Shown here: positions 41,340-48,787 of the stretch, one piece after another
Numbering within the stretch: position 1 is the stretch's first letter
How the letters are laid out: the number at the start of each line of letters is the position of its first letter
Source of the DNA: Coriobacteriia bacterium
Lineage (GTDB): Bacteria; Actinomycetota; Coriobacteriia; Anaerosomatales; Anaerosomataceae
Reading direction: 5' to 3'
Length of the DNA stretch: 56,461 nt
Assembly (NCBI GenBank): GCA_030651765.1
Contig: JAUSBY010000010.1
Span: forward strand, 1-56,461
Notes under the pieces: model-generated
The model's input: only the letters and a program-made list of their open reading frames with translations
Told to the model about the DNA's origin: nothing
Databases searched by the model: none
Position numbers and translations under genes: made by a program

Positions 41340-41694
41340 CCCCGCGCGCCGTGAGATCTGGTGGGCCGACCTCGAGCCGACCCGGGGTCAAGAGATCAAC
41401 AAGAAGCGCCCCGTCGTGGTCCTGAGCTCTGATGACGTGGGAGCTCTGGCCATCAAGCTGATCGCGCCGATCACCGGCCGTCCACCGAGCAGGGCGAGCG
41501 AGCCATGGTTAGTGCAGGTGCGCCCGAGCAGCGCCAACGGCCTTACGAAGGATGGGTGCGTCGATGTCCTGCAGTTGCGCGGTATCGCGTTCGAGCGATT
41601 CTCGAAGCGCATTGGCGTACTGAGTCCCGACGATATGGCTGACGTTGTCGCGGCCGTCGCGCTTGTGATTGAGTTCGACGGCGGAGTGGGGTGA
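41332..41694 (+). CDS. mazF: MazF/PemK-family endoribonuclease toxin
   Basis: The 120-residue toxin has the family start REIWWADLEPTRGQEINKKR, the RPVVVLSSDD strand and CVDVLQLRGIAFERFSKRIG, consistent with the MazF fold that cuts mRNA. It starts within the upstream Xre-ImmA/IrrE gene (8-base overlap). No MazE-type antitoxin is visible; the upstream gene occupies that place. Confidence 0.87.
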   Translation: MNSPARREIWWADLEPTRGQEINKKRPVVVLSSDDVGALAIKLIAPITGRPPSRASEPWLVQVRPSSANGLTKDGCVDVLQLRGIAFERFSKRIGVLSPDDMADVVAAVALVIEFDGGVG

Positions 41695-41808
41695 GATCAT
41701 GTTGCATCTGGCGGCTCAGGCCATTGTTCAGCAGGCAGTCGGGGCGTGGATCGGGCCCGCAGACGCTGAAGGCCCGCACGCATCGGCCGCGTGAGCGGGG
41801 GCGGGTTC

Positions 41809-42141
41809 GTGGCTCAGCAGCGTGTCTACACCGTCTACGTGATCGAACTCGACGACGAGGTGTACAGCAACGCCAGGTTTCGCGCGGCCAACCCGGACTG
41901 GAATCCCGCCAAGTCGTGCGTGTACGTGGGGTCCACGGCACTCACTCCCGAGGAGCGCTTCGCCCAGCACCTGGCGGGTCACAAGTCGAACGCGTTCGCG
42001 CACAGGTACGGCGTGCGGCTGATGCCGAGGCTCTATCGCAGCTGGCAGGACTACCCCACGCGCGAGGAGGCCGAGCGTGCCGAGGAGCGGCGGGCGTTGA
42101 GCCTGCGAAGGCGCGGCTACGCGGTGTGGTACGGGGTGTAG
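41809..42141 (+). CDS. small GIY-YIG-like protein
   Basis: The 110-residue protein reads VYTVYVIELDD ... CVYVGSTALTPEERFAQHLAG ... RYGVRLMPRLY, a GIY-YIG-like arrangement found in a family of small uncharacterised bacterial proteins. The catalytic Arg/Glu of classical GIY-YIG nucleases is not certain, so nuclease activity is not claimed. GTG 41809 follows a purine-rich GGGGGCGGG; GTG 41791 is possible. It sits among toxin-antitoxin genes. Confidence 0.65.
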   Translation: MAQQRVYTVYVIELDDEVYSNARFRAANPDWNPAKSCVYVGSTALTPEERFAQHLAGHKSNAFAHRYGVRLMPRLYRSWQDYPTREEAERAEERRALSLRRRGYAVWYGV

Positions 42142-42201
42142 GGGAGAGGTGCTGGTGCACGCACACGTCCGGGCGATCAGCGGCAGATGGATCCGCCCCG
42201 C

Positions 42202-42489
42202 TCAGGCAATCGCTGCAAGGGGGCCGATCGACGCCGACGGCCGACTTCGGGCGAGGTCATGGGCTGCCTGCAGATTCATCCAGAACTCCGGTGTCGTGTT
42301 CAGTGCCTCCGACAGTAGCCACGCCGTCTCGGGCGTGACGCCCCGCTTGCCACGGACCAGCTCGTTGATGCGCTGAACGGGGACGCCGAGGTGCGCGGCA
42401 AGGGCGACCTGCGAGATGCCGAGCGGGGCGAGAAACTCCTGGCTGAGGACCACGCCAGGGTGGGTGGGTATGCGATTCTCCGGGATCAT
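42202..42489 (-). CDS. higA: HigA-family antitoxin
   Basis: The 95-residue protein is a typical HigA/VapI antitoxin: IPTHPGVVLSQEFLAPLGIS, a helix-turn-helix (ALAAHLGVPVQRINELVRGKRGVTPETA broken at VQRIN), and LNTTPEFWMNLQAAHDL. HigA normally follows and neutralises the HigB ribonuclease. Here only a scar of higB remains just upstream on the same strand, so the antitoxin is an orphan. Confidence 0.88.
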   Translation of the reverse strand: MIPENRIPTHPGVVLSQEFLAPLGISQVALAAHLGVPVQRINELVRGKRGVTPETAWLLSEALNTTPEFWMNLQAAHDLARSRPSASIGPLAAIA

Positions 42490-42504
42490 CGTCGCGCCTC
42501 CTGA

Positions 42505-42578
42505 TTGAAGCCCTTGAGGTCGCCCCGGAGGGGTTCGAGTCGATTGCCGGGTGGAGATGTAGAGCCTCCCCGGTCATG
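42505..42578 (-). pseudogene. higB: degenerate remnant of a HigB toxin gene
   Basis: Immediately upstream of higA, two frames together resemble the HigB core LRLHPLKGDLKGFW: GEALHLHP (about 42578-42552) and, in another frame, PLRGDLKGF (about 42533-42507). The start, the catalytic end and the rest of the about 92-residue toxin are missing, and a short out-of-frame insertion separates the halves. Confidence 0.5.
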
Positions 42579-42750
42579 AGAGCAGGATACACGCTATCAC
42601 GGATACCGTGCAAGTGTGCTTGTGAGGTGCTAGGTGCTGACGGGCCGAGTCTCCCACGCGACTCTTAGCCGTATCCCACCTCGATCCAAACCGCCGTCAC
42701 ACCCCTGGGTAGGCCGCTGCGGGTGGGGCGGCGGTGGGGCGCTCCGGGGA
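42579..42750. other. stretch without recognisable gene
   Basis: Between the higB scar and the promoter of the next gene I see no conserved coding frame. The sequence is GC-rich with a G-run (42715-42740). Together with the scar it makes the largest gap of the window (about 297 bases between intact genes). Confidence 0.5.
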
Positions 42751-42779
42751 TTGACAGATCGAACACATCAAGCGATAGT
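42751..42779 (+). promoter_or_regulatory. sigma-A-type promoter of the solo AbiEi gene
   Basis: A perfect -35 TTGACA (42751-42756) is followed after 17 bases by GATAGT (42774-42779; four of six -10 bases). Transcription would start at about 42786, on or next to the ATG at 42787, so the mRNA is probably leaderless. Confidence 0.65.
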
Positions 42780-42786
42780 GTGCAGT

Positions 42787-43416
42787 ATGTCAAATAAAAC
42801 ACGACATAGCGCACACCGATACACCGCAACGGCCAATCCTGACGCCGACGCGCTGTTCGCCGTTGCCGAGTCGCAGGCCGGCTACTTCACCACGGCGCAG
42901 GCGGGCGGAGCGGGCTATTCGCGCCAGCTCGTCGCGCACCACGCGGCGGCAGGCAACTTCGACCGCGTGAGTCGCGGCGTCTACCGCATGGTGCGATACC
43001 CTGGCACCCCGCGCGAGGACCTCTACGTCGCCTGGCTTCAGGCGGGGCCGGATGCGGTCGTGTCGCACGACAGCGCGCTCGACGTCTACGGCCTCTCCGA
43101 CATCATGCCGTCCGAGATCCATCTCACCCTACCGAGAACGAGTTCGCGGCGGCGCACAGGCATCCGCATGCACACCACGCCACTCGATCCTTCCGAGGTC
43201 ACGTCCCGCGAGGGACTGCCGATCACCACGGTGGCTCGAACGATCGTGGACGTGATTCGTGCCGGCACCTCCACAGAACACGTCGCTCGTGCGATCGACG
43301 AGGCGCTGACGAGGGGCATGGTCACCGAAGCGGACCTGCAGGCGCAAGCAGCAGCGCGCGGTGGACGGGTGGCGCACGTGATCTCAGTGGGACTGGCAGA
43401 GCGGACGAGCGGGTGA
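42787..43416 (+). CDS. AbiEi-family regulator/antitoxin without partner toxin
   Basis: The 209-residue protein shows the AbiEi pattern: LFAVAESQAGYFTTAQA, a winged-helix with NFDRVSRGVYRMVRYP, VVSHDSALDVYGLSDIMP and VARTIVDVI. No AbiEii gene follows directly; the next gene is another AbiEi-like regulator 82 bases downstream. ATG 42787 lacks a ribosome site but fits the promoter above. Its target, if not a toxin, may be its own promoter only. Confidence 0.78.
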   Translation: MSNKTRHSAHRYTATANPDADALFAVAESQAGYFTTAQAGGAGYSRQLVAHHAAAGNFDRVSRGVYRMVRYPGTPREDLYVAWLQAGPDAVVSHDSALDVYGLSDIMPSEIHLTLPRTSSRRRTGIRMHTTPLDPSEVTSREGLPITTVARTIVDVIRAGTSTEHVARAIDEALTRGMVTEADLQAQAAARGGRVAHVISVGLAERTSG

Positions 43417-43455
43417 GTGATTCCTCTGAGGTGTAAACTTGCGAGCACGAACCAA

Positions 43456-43478
43456 AAGTACTACTCTAACTAGTACTT
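43456..43478. promoter_or_regulatory. inverted repeat upstream of the third AbiEi gene
   Basis: AAGTACTA and TAGTACTT are perfect inverted 8-bp arms around CTCTAAC, 21 bases upstream of ATG 43499. TTGCGA (from 43438) and TACTCT 17 bases later could be the -35 and -10 elements, placing the repeat across the promoter, as expected of an AbiEi operator. Confidence 0.6.
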
Positions 43479-43498
43479 ATGGCACCAGGAGGCAAGTC

Positions 43499-44299
43499 AT
43501 GCGCTCGGAGGTGTTCTTCGATACCCACCCGGTGTTCACGTTCGATGAATACCGGGCATCCCGCGCAAATCCCAACGGTTCTTCGAGCACCGTGAAGAAT
43601 CTTCTGACCGGTCATGTAGCGTCCGGACGGCTGGTGCGCGTCCGGCAGGGCCTCTACGCGAGCGTTCCGCGCAGCATCAAGGCCGCCGAATTCGAGCCCG
43701 ATCCTTATCTGATAGCGTCGAGCGCTGCGCCAGGCGCCGTGGTCTGCGGGCATGCGGCACTGCAGTTCTTCGGCAAGGCGTATTCAGTGTGGAGCAGGTT
43801 CCACTTCTTCACATCGCTGCGAAGGCGCGGGTTCACGTTCAGAGGCTCGACGTTCGTCCCGCTGCTGGATCCGGCGCCGCTACACAGTTCGTCAGCGCGG
43901 GAGGCAGGCGTGCTCACGCGAGCGCACGCGGGCGGGACGGTTCGCGTGTGTTCGCTCGAGCGTACCCTGGTCGATGTGATGAGCGCCCCCGAGCGGGCCG
44001 GGGGCTGGGAAGAGGTCTGGCGCTCGCTTGAGATGGTGGAGTTCTTCGACCTCGCGGCGGTGACCGACTACGCCCGGAGCATGGAATCCGCGCTCACGGC
44101 CGCGCGCGTCGGACTCTTTCTGGATCTACACGCCGAGTCACTACTCGTGGAGCCGGCCGACTTGGACGTCCTGCGGGAGATGGCCCCGCTGCAGCCGCGC
44201 TACCTTGATGCAGCCCACAGCCCCGGCCAGCTCGATGCGAGGTGGAACGTGATTGTCCCCCACTGGCTTGAGGCACGAACCTGGGAGGAAACCGCCTGA
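43499..44299 (+). CDS. AbiEi-family antitoxin/regulator
   Basis: The 266-residue protein has the N-terminal winged-helix (VFTFDEYRASRANPNGSSS, LLTGHVASGRLVRVRQGLYASV), the VVCGHAALQFFGKAY segment and CSLERTLVDVMSAPERAGG typical of larger AbiEi antitoxins. AGGAGG at 43487-43492 sets ATG 43499. The stop shares one base with the start of a truncated AbiEii gene (TGATG), so this was a normal two-gene system that has lost its toxin. Confidence 0.8.
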   Translation: MRSEVFFDTHPVFTFDEYRASRANPNGSSSTVKNLLTGHVASGRLVRVRQGLYASVPRSIKAAEFEPDPYLIASSAAPGAVVCGHAALQFFGKAYSVWSRFHFFTSLRRRGFTFRGSTFVPLLDPAPLHSSSAREAGVLTRAHAGGTVRVCSLERTLVDVMSAPERAGGWEEVWRSLEMVEFFDLAAVTDYARSMESALTAARVGLFLDLHAESLLVEPADLDVLREMAPLQPRYLDAAHSPGQLDARWNVIVPHWLEARTWEETA

Positions 44300-44499
44300 T
44301 GCGAACTCACGAGCAGCTGCTCCGGGCGGCGAGCGCGGCCGGATTCCCGCCTGAGCCGTTCGAGGAGGTCGAGCGGCTGTTGGAGTTGCTTGCCGGTTTC
44401 GGGAGCGCATGCGGCGATGAGGTCGGCTTCGACGTCGTCCATGAACTCGCGCTTGGTGGCCTGGTACGCGAGCACGCGGCGGCCTCCGCTTCCTGCTGA
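44299..44499 (+). pseudogene. truncated AbiEii toxin gene
   Basis: The first about 34 codons (EQLLRAASAAGFPPEPFEEV, then ERLLELLAGF) match the N-terminus of AbiEii nucleotidyltransferases. The following GG-T and S-x-D-x-D catalytic region is missing. After about 44404 the frame runs through unrelated sequence (the antisense of the next remnant) and stops after 66 codons. It cannot be an active toxin. Confidence 0.65.
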
Positions 44500-44520
44500 T
44501 ACAGCGGAAATAGATGTCAT
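44412..44520 (-). pseudogene. N-terminal remnant of a DUF2075-type helicase-domain protein
   Basis: On the minus strand, ATG 44520 opens a frame reading RVLAYQATKREFMDDVEADL, which resembles the start of DUF2075 (DNA/RNA helicase domain) proteins (Y-x-ATK-x-x-F-x-x-DV). Homology ends at about 44412, where the truncated AbiEii begins on the other strand. The shared breakpoint implies one deletion that removed the ends of two convergent genes. The family call is from memory of a short motif. Confidence 0.4.
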
Positions 44521-44591
44521 CGATCGGCCTGAGTCCGTCCTTCATGTGTCCCCCCGAGCGCCGCGCTCCCCCGAGCGCTTCCGTGCAAAGA

Positions 44592-44972
44592 CTACGCTGG
44601 ACCGCCGTCGGCCACCCGTTCGAGCGCCGCGATGATCTCGTCAGCTCGTCCCTCGAGGATGAGATCGATCGGGGCCTGTCCCCGGAAGCCGCGGTTTGGG
44701 GACCGCAGCCACTGCGCCCCGTACCCGATGCCCAAGACGTCCTGGGCCAGGAACTGCAGGCGGGCGAGTTTTCGAACCTGTCGTGCCGCGTCGCCCCGAG
44801 CCTCCGCACGGTCGGCACCGTGGCTCTGCCAGCGGGCGACAGAGCGCGGGCTCCTTCCCACGGCTTGAGCAAGTTCGTCCAGAGTCAGTCCGAGGCCGGC
44901 CCTGATCTCCTCCACGTCTACTGGAGTGGATGCCAGGATATCGTCCAGGCCGGCATCGATCGCTGTCTTCAT
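44592..44972 (-). CDS. Xre/MbcA/ParS-type antitoxin (DUF2384), orphan
   Basis: The 126-residue protein has an Xre-like helix-turn-helix (GLTLDELAQAVGRSPRSVARW) and the toxin-binding C-terminal domain (WLRSPNRGFRGQAPIDLILEG) of antitoxins paired with RES-domain toxins, which degrade NAD+. No RES gene follows downstream; that position holds the deletion scar at about 44.4-44.5 kb. ATG 44972 is used because longer forms would run into the divergent promoter. It faces the Fic gene across a shared palindrome. Confidence 0.75.
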   Translation of the reverse strand: MKTAIDAGLDDILASTPVDVEEIRAGLGLTLDELAQAVGRSPRSVARWQSHGADRAEARGDAARQVRKLARLQFLAQDVLGIGYGAQWLRSPNRGFRGQAPIDLILEGRADEIIAALERVADGGPA

Positions 44973-44990
44973 CACCGCTTGTTCATATTG

Positions 44991-45009
44991 CAGTTTAGGG
45001 ACTAAACTG
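44991..45009. promoter_or_regulatory. palindromic operator between the Xre-type antitoxin and fic
   Basis: CAGTTTAGGGACTAAACTG is a perfect 8-bp inverted repeat around GGA, 16 bases before the fic start and 18 bases before the divergent antitoxin start. The antitoxin or Fic-associated regulator probably binds here and controls both directions. Confidence 0.7.
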
Positions 45010-45025
45010 AAATACAGGAGGAACC

Positions 45026-46294
45026 ATGGCACGGTTCGTGGACAAGCACTGGGCACCGGCCGTCAGCGGTCTCACTCGCCGCGACCGGGAGGGCTGCGCC
45101 TACCGTGCCTATGTCCCCGATCCGCTTGCGGACCGTGCGGTCGTGCTTGATGGAGATGTGGCTGCCGACGTCGCCGATGCCGAGGCTGCGATTCTGCAGC
45201 TGAACCTGCAGCCATCGTCCCTCGCCAGCACCGAGATGATCGCACGTATCCTGCTCAGGGCTGAGGCTGTCGCATCCTCCAGGATCGAGGGGCTCGCGGT
45301 GGGCCCCCGCCGATTGCTCCGCGCCGAGGCGGCGCGCGAGTTCCACACGGCTGGCATCCACGATGTGACCGCCCGTGAGGTGCTGGGAAGCGTGGACGCC
45401 ATGTCCCGGGCGATGGCGGTTGCTGATTCGGACGAGCCCGTCACCGTGGACACCATCCTCGGCATCCATGAGGAGCTACTCGCTGCCACGCCACTGGCGG
45501 ACCATGCGGGCCGGATGCGCGAGGTACAGAACTGGATCGGGGGGAGCGGCTACAATCCCTGCTCGGCTGCGTACGTTCCTCCGCCGCCGGAGCATGTCCC
45601 CGATCTGATGGCCGACCTGGCAGCGTTCTGCAATGCCGACACGCTGCCCGCGGTCGCGCAGGCGGCGATCGCGCACGCCCAGTTCGAGACGATCCATCCG
45701 TTCGTGGACGGCAACGGCAGAGCGGGCCGAGCCCTCATCCACCTCGTGCTCAGGCGCCGGGGCATCGCCCCCCGCATCGTGCCTCCGGTCTCCCTCGTGC
45801 TCGCCACGCTCACAACTGACTACATCGCCGGCCTGACGGCATTCCGCCACACGGGGGAGCCGTCGTCGCGCGAGGCCTCGGCCGGGCTCAATCGATGGCT
45901 GGGCTTCTTCGCAGGGTGCTGCACGCGAGCGGTGGCCGACTCGGCCGAGTACGAGCGCCGCATTCGCGAGGTTCAGCGGCGGTGGCGTGTCCGGCTCGAG
46001 ACCGTGCGGCGGAACTCGGCGGTCGACCTGCTGGTCGAGGCGCTACCCGGCATGTCGGTGGTCACCATCGCCGGGGCGATGCGCCCGCTTGGCCGCAGCT
46101 TCAATGCCATCGGTAACGCCATGCGCACCCTCGAGGAGGCGGGTGTGGTGCGGCAGATCACGGTAGGCCGGCGCAATCGCGCGTTCGAGGCCACCGAGAT
46201 CATCGATGCGTTCGTCGATCTGGAGCGTCGGCTGGCACATCGAGCGCCCGGGGGCTCGCTCACTCCATCACGCCGCCGAGCTTCCAGCCGATGA
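45026..46294 (+). CDS. Fic-family AMP-transferase with N-terminal inhibitory helix
   Basis: The 422-residue protein has the Fic core HPFVDGNGRAGR (His and Asn/Arg all present), so AMP transfer to a Ser/Thr/Tyr of a target protein is expected. The class II inhibitory motif S-x-x-x-E-G is seen as SSRIEG in AEAVASSRIEGLAVG, which normally keeps the enzyme off until displaced. A C-terminal winged-helix (VVTIAGAMRPLGRSFNAIGN ... LEEAGVVRQITVG) suggests DNA binding. AGGAGG precedes ATG 45026. The 3' end overlaps the convergent membrane-protein gene by 35 bases. Confidence 0.9.
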   Translation: MARFVDKHWAPAVSGLTRRDREGCAYRAYVPDPLADRAVVLDGDVAADVADAEAAILQLNLQPSSLASTEMIARILLRAEAVASSRIEGLAVGPRRLLRAEAAREFHTAGIHDVTAREVLGSVDAMSRAMAVADSDEPVTVDTILGIHEELLAATPLADHAGRMREVQNWIGGSGYNPCSAAYVPPPPEHVPDLMADLAAFCNADTLPAVAQAAIAHAQFETIHPFVDGNGRAGRALIHLVLRRRGIAPRIVPPVSLVLATLTTDYIAGLTAFRHTGEPSSREASAGLNRWLGFFAGCCTRAVADSAEYERRIREVQRRWRVRLETVRRNSAVDLLVEALPGMSVVTIAGAMRPLGRSFNAIGNAMRTLEEAGVVRQITVGRRNRAFEATEIIDAFVDLERRLAHRAPGGSLTPSRRRASSR

Positions 46295-48086
46295 TGCGCC
46301 AGCGTCCGTCGATCTCGCGGATCGTCCACGTCACCGTGTCGACGTCGGAGTAGCCGCCGCCGACCTCACGGACCTCCACCATGAGGTCTCCCATCAGATC
46401 GCCGGCGGTGACCACCTCGATCGAGAAGTCGGGGTCACCCCAGGTGGAGACCACCATGGGGTCAAGGTCGGACGCGTCGGCGAACGTCGCGCGGGCCGCT
46501 GCGGTGTCGCCAGCGGCCGCCGCGGCATAGAGCTCTCGGATGACGTCCTCCGGCACGCCCTCATACACGAACGGCGCCTCGGCGGTACCCGGCGAGTCGG
46601 CGGTACCCGGCGCGTCGGCCGGCTCTTCGGGGGCCAATGGTGTCTCGGCGGGCTCCCCTGGCTCGGGGCTGGTGATGTACGCGGTGCCCTGGTCGGCGAG
46701 CACCCCGCGCACGACCATGACGACGCCTACGGCAAGGCAGCACAGCACGAGCAGGGCCACGATGATGCCGCCTGCGATGAGCGCTATTCGCCGGCGCCGC
46801 GCGACGACGGCCGGGTCCGGCGGCGGTACGGGGGTCGCGACAGCCTGCGGCTGCGGTGCTGGCATCGGCGCGGCGATGGGCACTGGCGGTGGAGCGGCCT
46901 CGGCAACCGGTGCAGGACCGGGCGGTGGTGCGGCCGCGGCAACCCCCACAGGCCCGCGTAGCGGCGCGGCATGCGTGCGCCATGCGTCGAACGGCAGCCG
47001 CACGAGCGAGACGGCGACCGCGCCCACCGCGGCCGTCAAAGCGAATCCGAGTGTGTAGGGGTTCGTGAAGACGGAGACGGTGAGCGGTCCAATGGCCCGG
47101 AACAGCCGCTCGAACCCGCCCCAGAAGCCGACCATCCGTCCGATCGACATGGCCAATTCGCTGAGGCCGAATGTGAGGAAGGCGGTGATCCCGGCGATGA
47201 CGGCCACCGCTGCCGTTCGGCCACCTGCGCCCAGTGCGGTCCAGTACCCGATGATCGCGCCGAACGTGAGCGCGAGCAGGAACACGAGTACGTTGGGGCC
47301 GCCGATGAGCCCGAGAATCCCGAAGGTGCTGAACAAGATCGCGTACCAACCTGCACCCGCGGCTGCCCCCACGAGCGCTCCGGGAAGTGCGAGCCCCGTT
47401 GACGCGCGCTCTGCTCGCTCGGCTCCCTCAAGGGCGGACATCCGGAAGTCGACCTCCCGGATGTAGCGCACGGCCGCCAGGGCAGCAACGGCAAGCAGCG
47501 CCGTGCTGACCACGTTGCCGATGAGCAGTGCACGCATCCCCAGTTCGGCGCTAAGCGTCGCGGCGATGCTCGCCACGAAGTTGCCGAGCAGGAACGGGTA
47601 CCACCACAGCGCCGGTAGCGGCGAGGCAGGCGACGAGCGCCAGGTGTCGGCGCCCGCATCCGGATTCGACGCGCGCCAGAGCTCCTGCATGACCTGCGGT
47701 GGCAGTACGAGGTTGGCGAACGGGATGAGGAACCAGCCCACTGTCCATCCCGGCGAGAACTGCAGCCCCTGCCGCCCGGCGGCTCGCAGGCGCAGGTTCA
47801 CGCGACTGAGCCACACGAGTACGACGATGCCGCCGATAAGGTAGAGCATGTACTGGACGATCGACACCCAGCTCACGCTGAGCACGAGGGCTTCGGGCAC
47901 CGACCGGCCGATCGTGCGGACGAGCACCGCGAGCGAGAAGACGCCTTGCAGCAGGTACAGCAGCGCGCCGGCCATGATGAGCGCGATGGCCCAGCGCGCA
48001 TCGCCTCGCATCACGAGGCTACGGGACGGACGTGCGGACGGCGTTCCGACGGCGCCGGCCGTGGCCGTGCTTGCGGAATCGGACAC
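46260..48086 (-). CDS. DUF4328 multi-pass membrane protein
   Basis: The 608-residue protein starts with a DUF4328 domain (WAIALIMAGALLYLLQGVF, WLSRVNLRLRAAG, FSPGWTVGWFLIPFANLVLP, MQELWRASNP) with four to five transmembrane helices. Further transmembrane helices follow, then a Pro/Ala-rich linker (PPPGPAPVAEAAPPPVPIAA), one more transmembrane helix (IALIAGGIIVALLVLCCLAV) and an extracytoplasmic C-terminal domain of NTF2/DUF4878-like character (AAAAGDTAAARATFADASD ... WTIREIDGRWRIIGWKLGG). Function is unknown. GTG 48086 follows GGGGGTGGG; an earlier in-frame start at 48152 is less likely. Confidence 0.8.
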   Translation of the reverse strand: MSDSASTATAGAVGTPSARPSRSLVMRGDARWAIALIMAGALLYLLQGVFSLAVLVRTIGRSVPEALVLSVSWVSIVQYMLYLIGGIVVLVWLSRVNLRLRAAGRQGLQFSPGWTVGWFLIPFANLVLPPQVMQELWRASNPDAGADTWRSSPASPLPALWWYPFLLGNFVASIAATLSAELGMRALLIGNVVSTALLAVAALAAVRYIREVDFRMSALEGAERAERASTGLALPGALVGAAAGAGWYAILFSTFGILGLIGGPNVLVFLLALTFGAIIGYWTALGAGGRTAAVAVIAGITAFLTFGLSELAMSIGRMVGFWGGFERLFRAIGPLTVSVFTNPYTLGFALTAAVGAVAVSLVRLPFDAWRTHAAPLRGPVGVAAAAPPPGPAPVAEAAPPPVPIAAPMPAPQPQAVATPVPPPDPAVVARRRRIALIAGGIIVALLVLCCLAVGVVMVVRGVLADQGTAYITSPEPGEPAETPLAPEEPADAPGTADSPGTAEAPFVYEGVPEDVIRELYAAAAAGDTAAARATFADASDLDPMVVSTWGDPDFSIEVVTAGDLMGDLMVEVREVGGGYSDVDTVTWTIREIDGRWRIIGWKLGGVME

Positions 48087-48294
48087 GATTCCCACCCCCC
48101 GTGGGTCTAAGATGATGCGCGCCGGTCCCTCGGGATGCTGCCGGTGCGCCACCGGGGCGGATTATACCCCTCGGGCGGGTCGGGGAGTGTTTGGCGCGTC
48201 GGCGGATCGGCGCGGGCGGTGAGTACCGAGCTGCTCCCGCTTTCCGACCCGTACGACTATGCTGTCGGTGACCGGAGTGAAAGGAGACGCACCT

Positions 48295-48786
48295 ATGCCA
48301 CGCGTAGCGCTCGACGCACTCGCTCCCGAGTTCAGCCTGCCCGATCTCAACGGCGACCTGGTGAGTCTGGCGGACTTCAGGGGCTGCAGGATCGTTCTCC
48401 TGGTCTTCAACCGGACCTTCGCTTGACCGTTCTGCCGTAGGCATATGGCGCAGTTGCGCCATGACTACGCGCGGTTCGAGGAGCGGGATGTCGAAGTCGT
48501 TGTGGTCGGTCCGGAGGACGCGGCAGCGTTCTCGGAGTACTGGCAGGCCGAGTCACTGCCGTTTGTCGGCATACCAGACCCCACGCACAGTGTGTTGAAG
48601 CTGTACGGGCAGGAGATAAACCTGTTCAAGCTGGGGCGGATGCCAGCCCAGGTGCTCATAGACAAGGCGGGAGTTGCGCGCTTCGTCCACTACGGCCACA
48701 GCATGGATGATATCCCCGAAAACGACGAGATCCTGGCCCTGGTAGACGAGATGAGCACCACGAGCAGGACGGAGAGAGGAGCCTGA
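48295..48786 (+). CDS. AhpC/TSA-like peroxiredoxin with in-frame TGA (probable selenocysteine 44)
   Basis: Read through the TGA at 48424-48426 this is a 163-residue thioredoxin-fold peroxiredoxin-like protein. It starts PRVALDALAPEFSLPDLNGD, reaches the active-site strand VLLVFNRTFA, then TGA-PFC-RRH, where peroxiredoxins of this type have Cys-Pro-x-Cys, and continues in the same frame through VEVVVVGPEDAAAFSEYW, LPFVGIPDPTHSVLKLYG and AQVLIDKAGVARFVHYG. Sec at the attacking position with a resolving Cys three residues on (U44-x-x-C47) is the arrangement known from bacterial PrxU. AAGGAG precedes ATG 48295. Its stop is one base before the heliorhodopsin ATG. Standard calling would report only a headless frame from 48445. 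It should reduce peroxides or act as a thiol redox partner. Confidence 0.85.
48436..48469 (+). other. candidate bacterial SECIS hairpin in the peroxiredoxin gene
   Basis: CGTAG (48436-48440) pairs with CTACG (48465-48469); after a small internal loop ATGGCGC (48445-48451) pairs perfectly with GCGCCAT (48456-48462), closing on the loop AGTT. The loop begins 26 bases after the TGA and has G at position two, within the known bacterial SECIS limits. Twelve base pairs in a 34-base coding segment is striking. Confidence 0.72.
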
Positions 48787-48787
48787 A

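Noticed and set aside
41699-41794. 31-codon frame after mazF
   Set aside because: No ribosome site, no recognisable motif and odd composition; treated as intergenic.
31700-46294. A prophage or integrative element
   Set aside because: No integrase, transposase, phage structural gene or attachment-site duplication was recognised, despite the accessory gene content.
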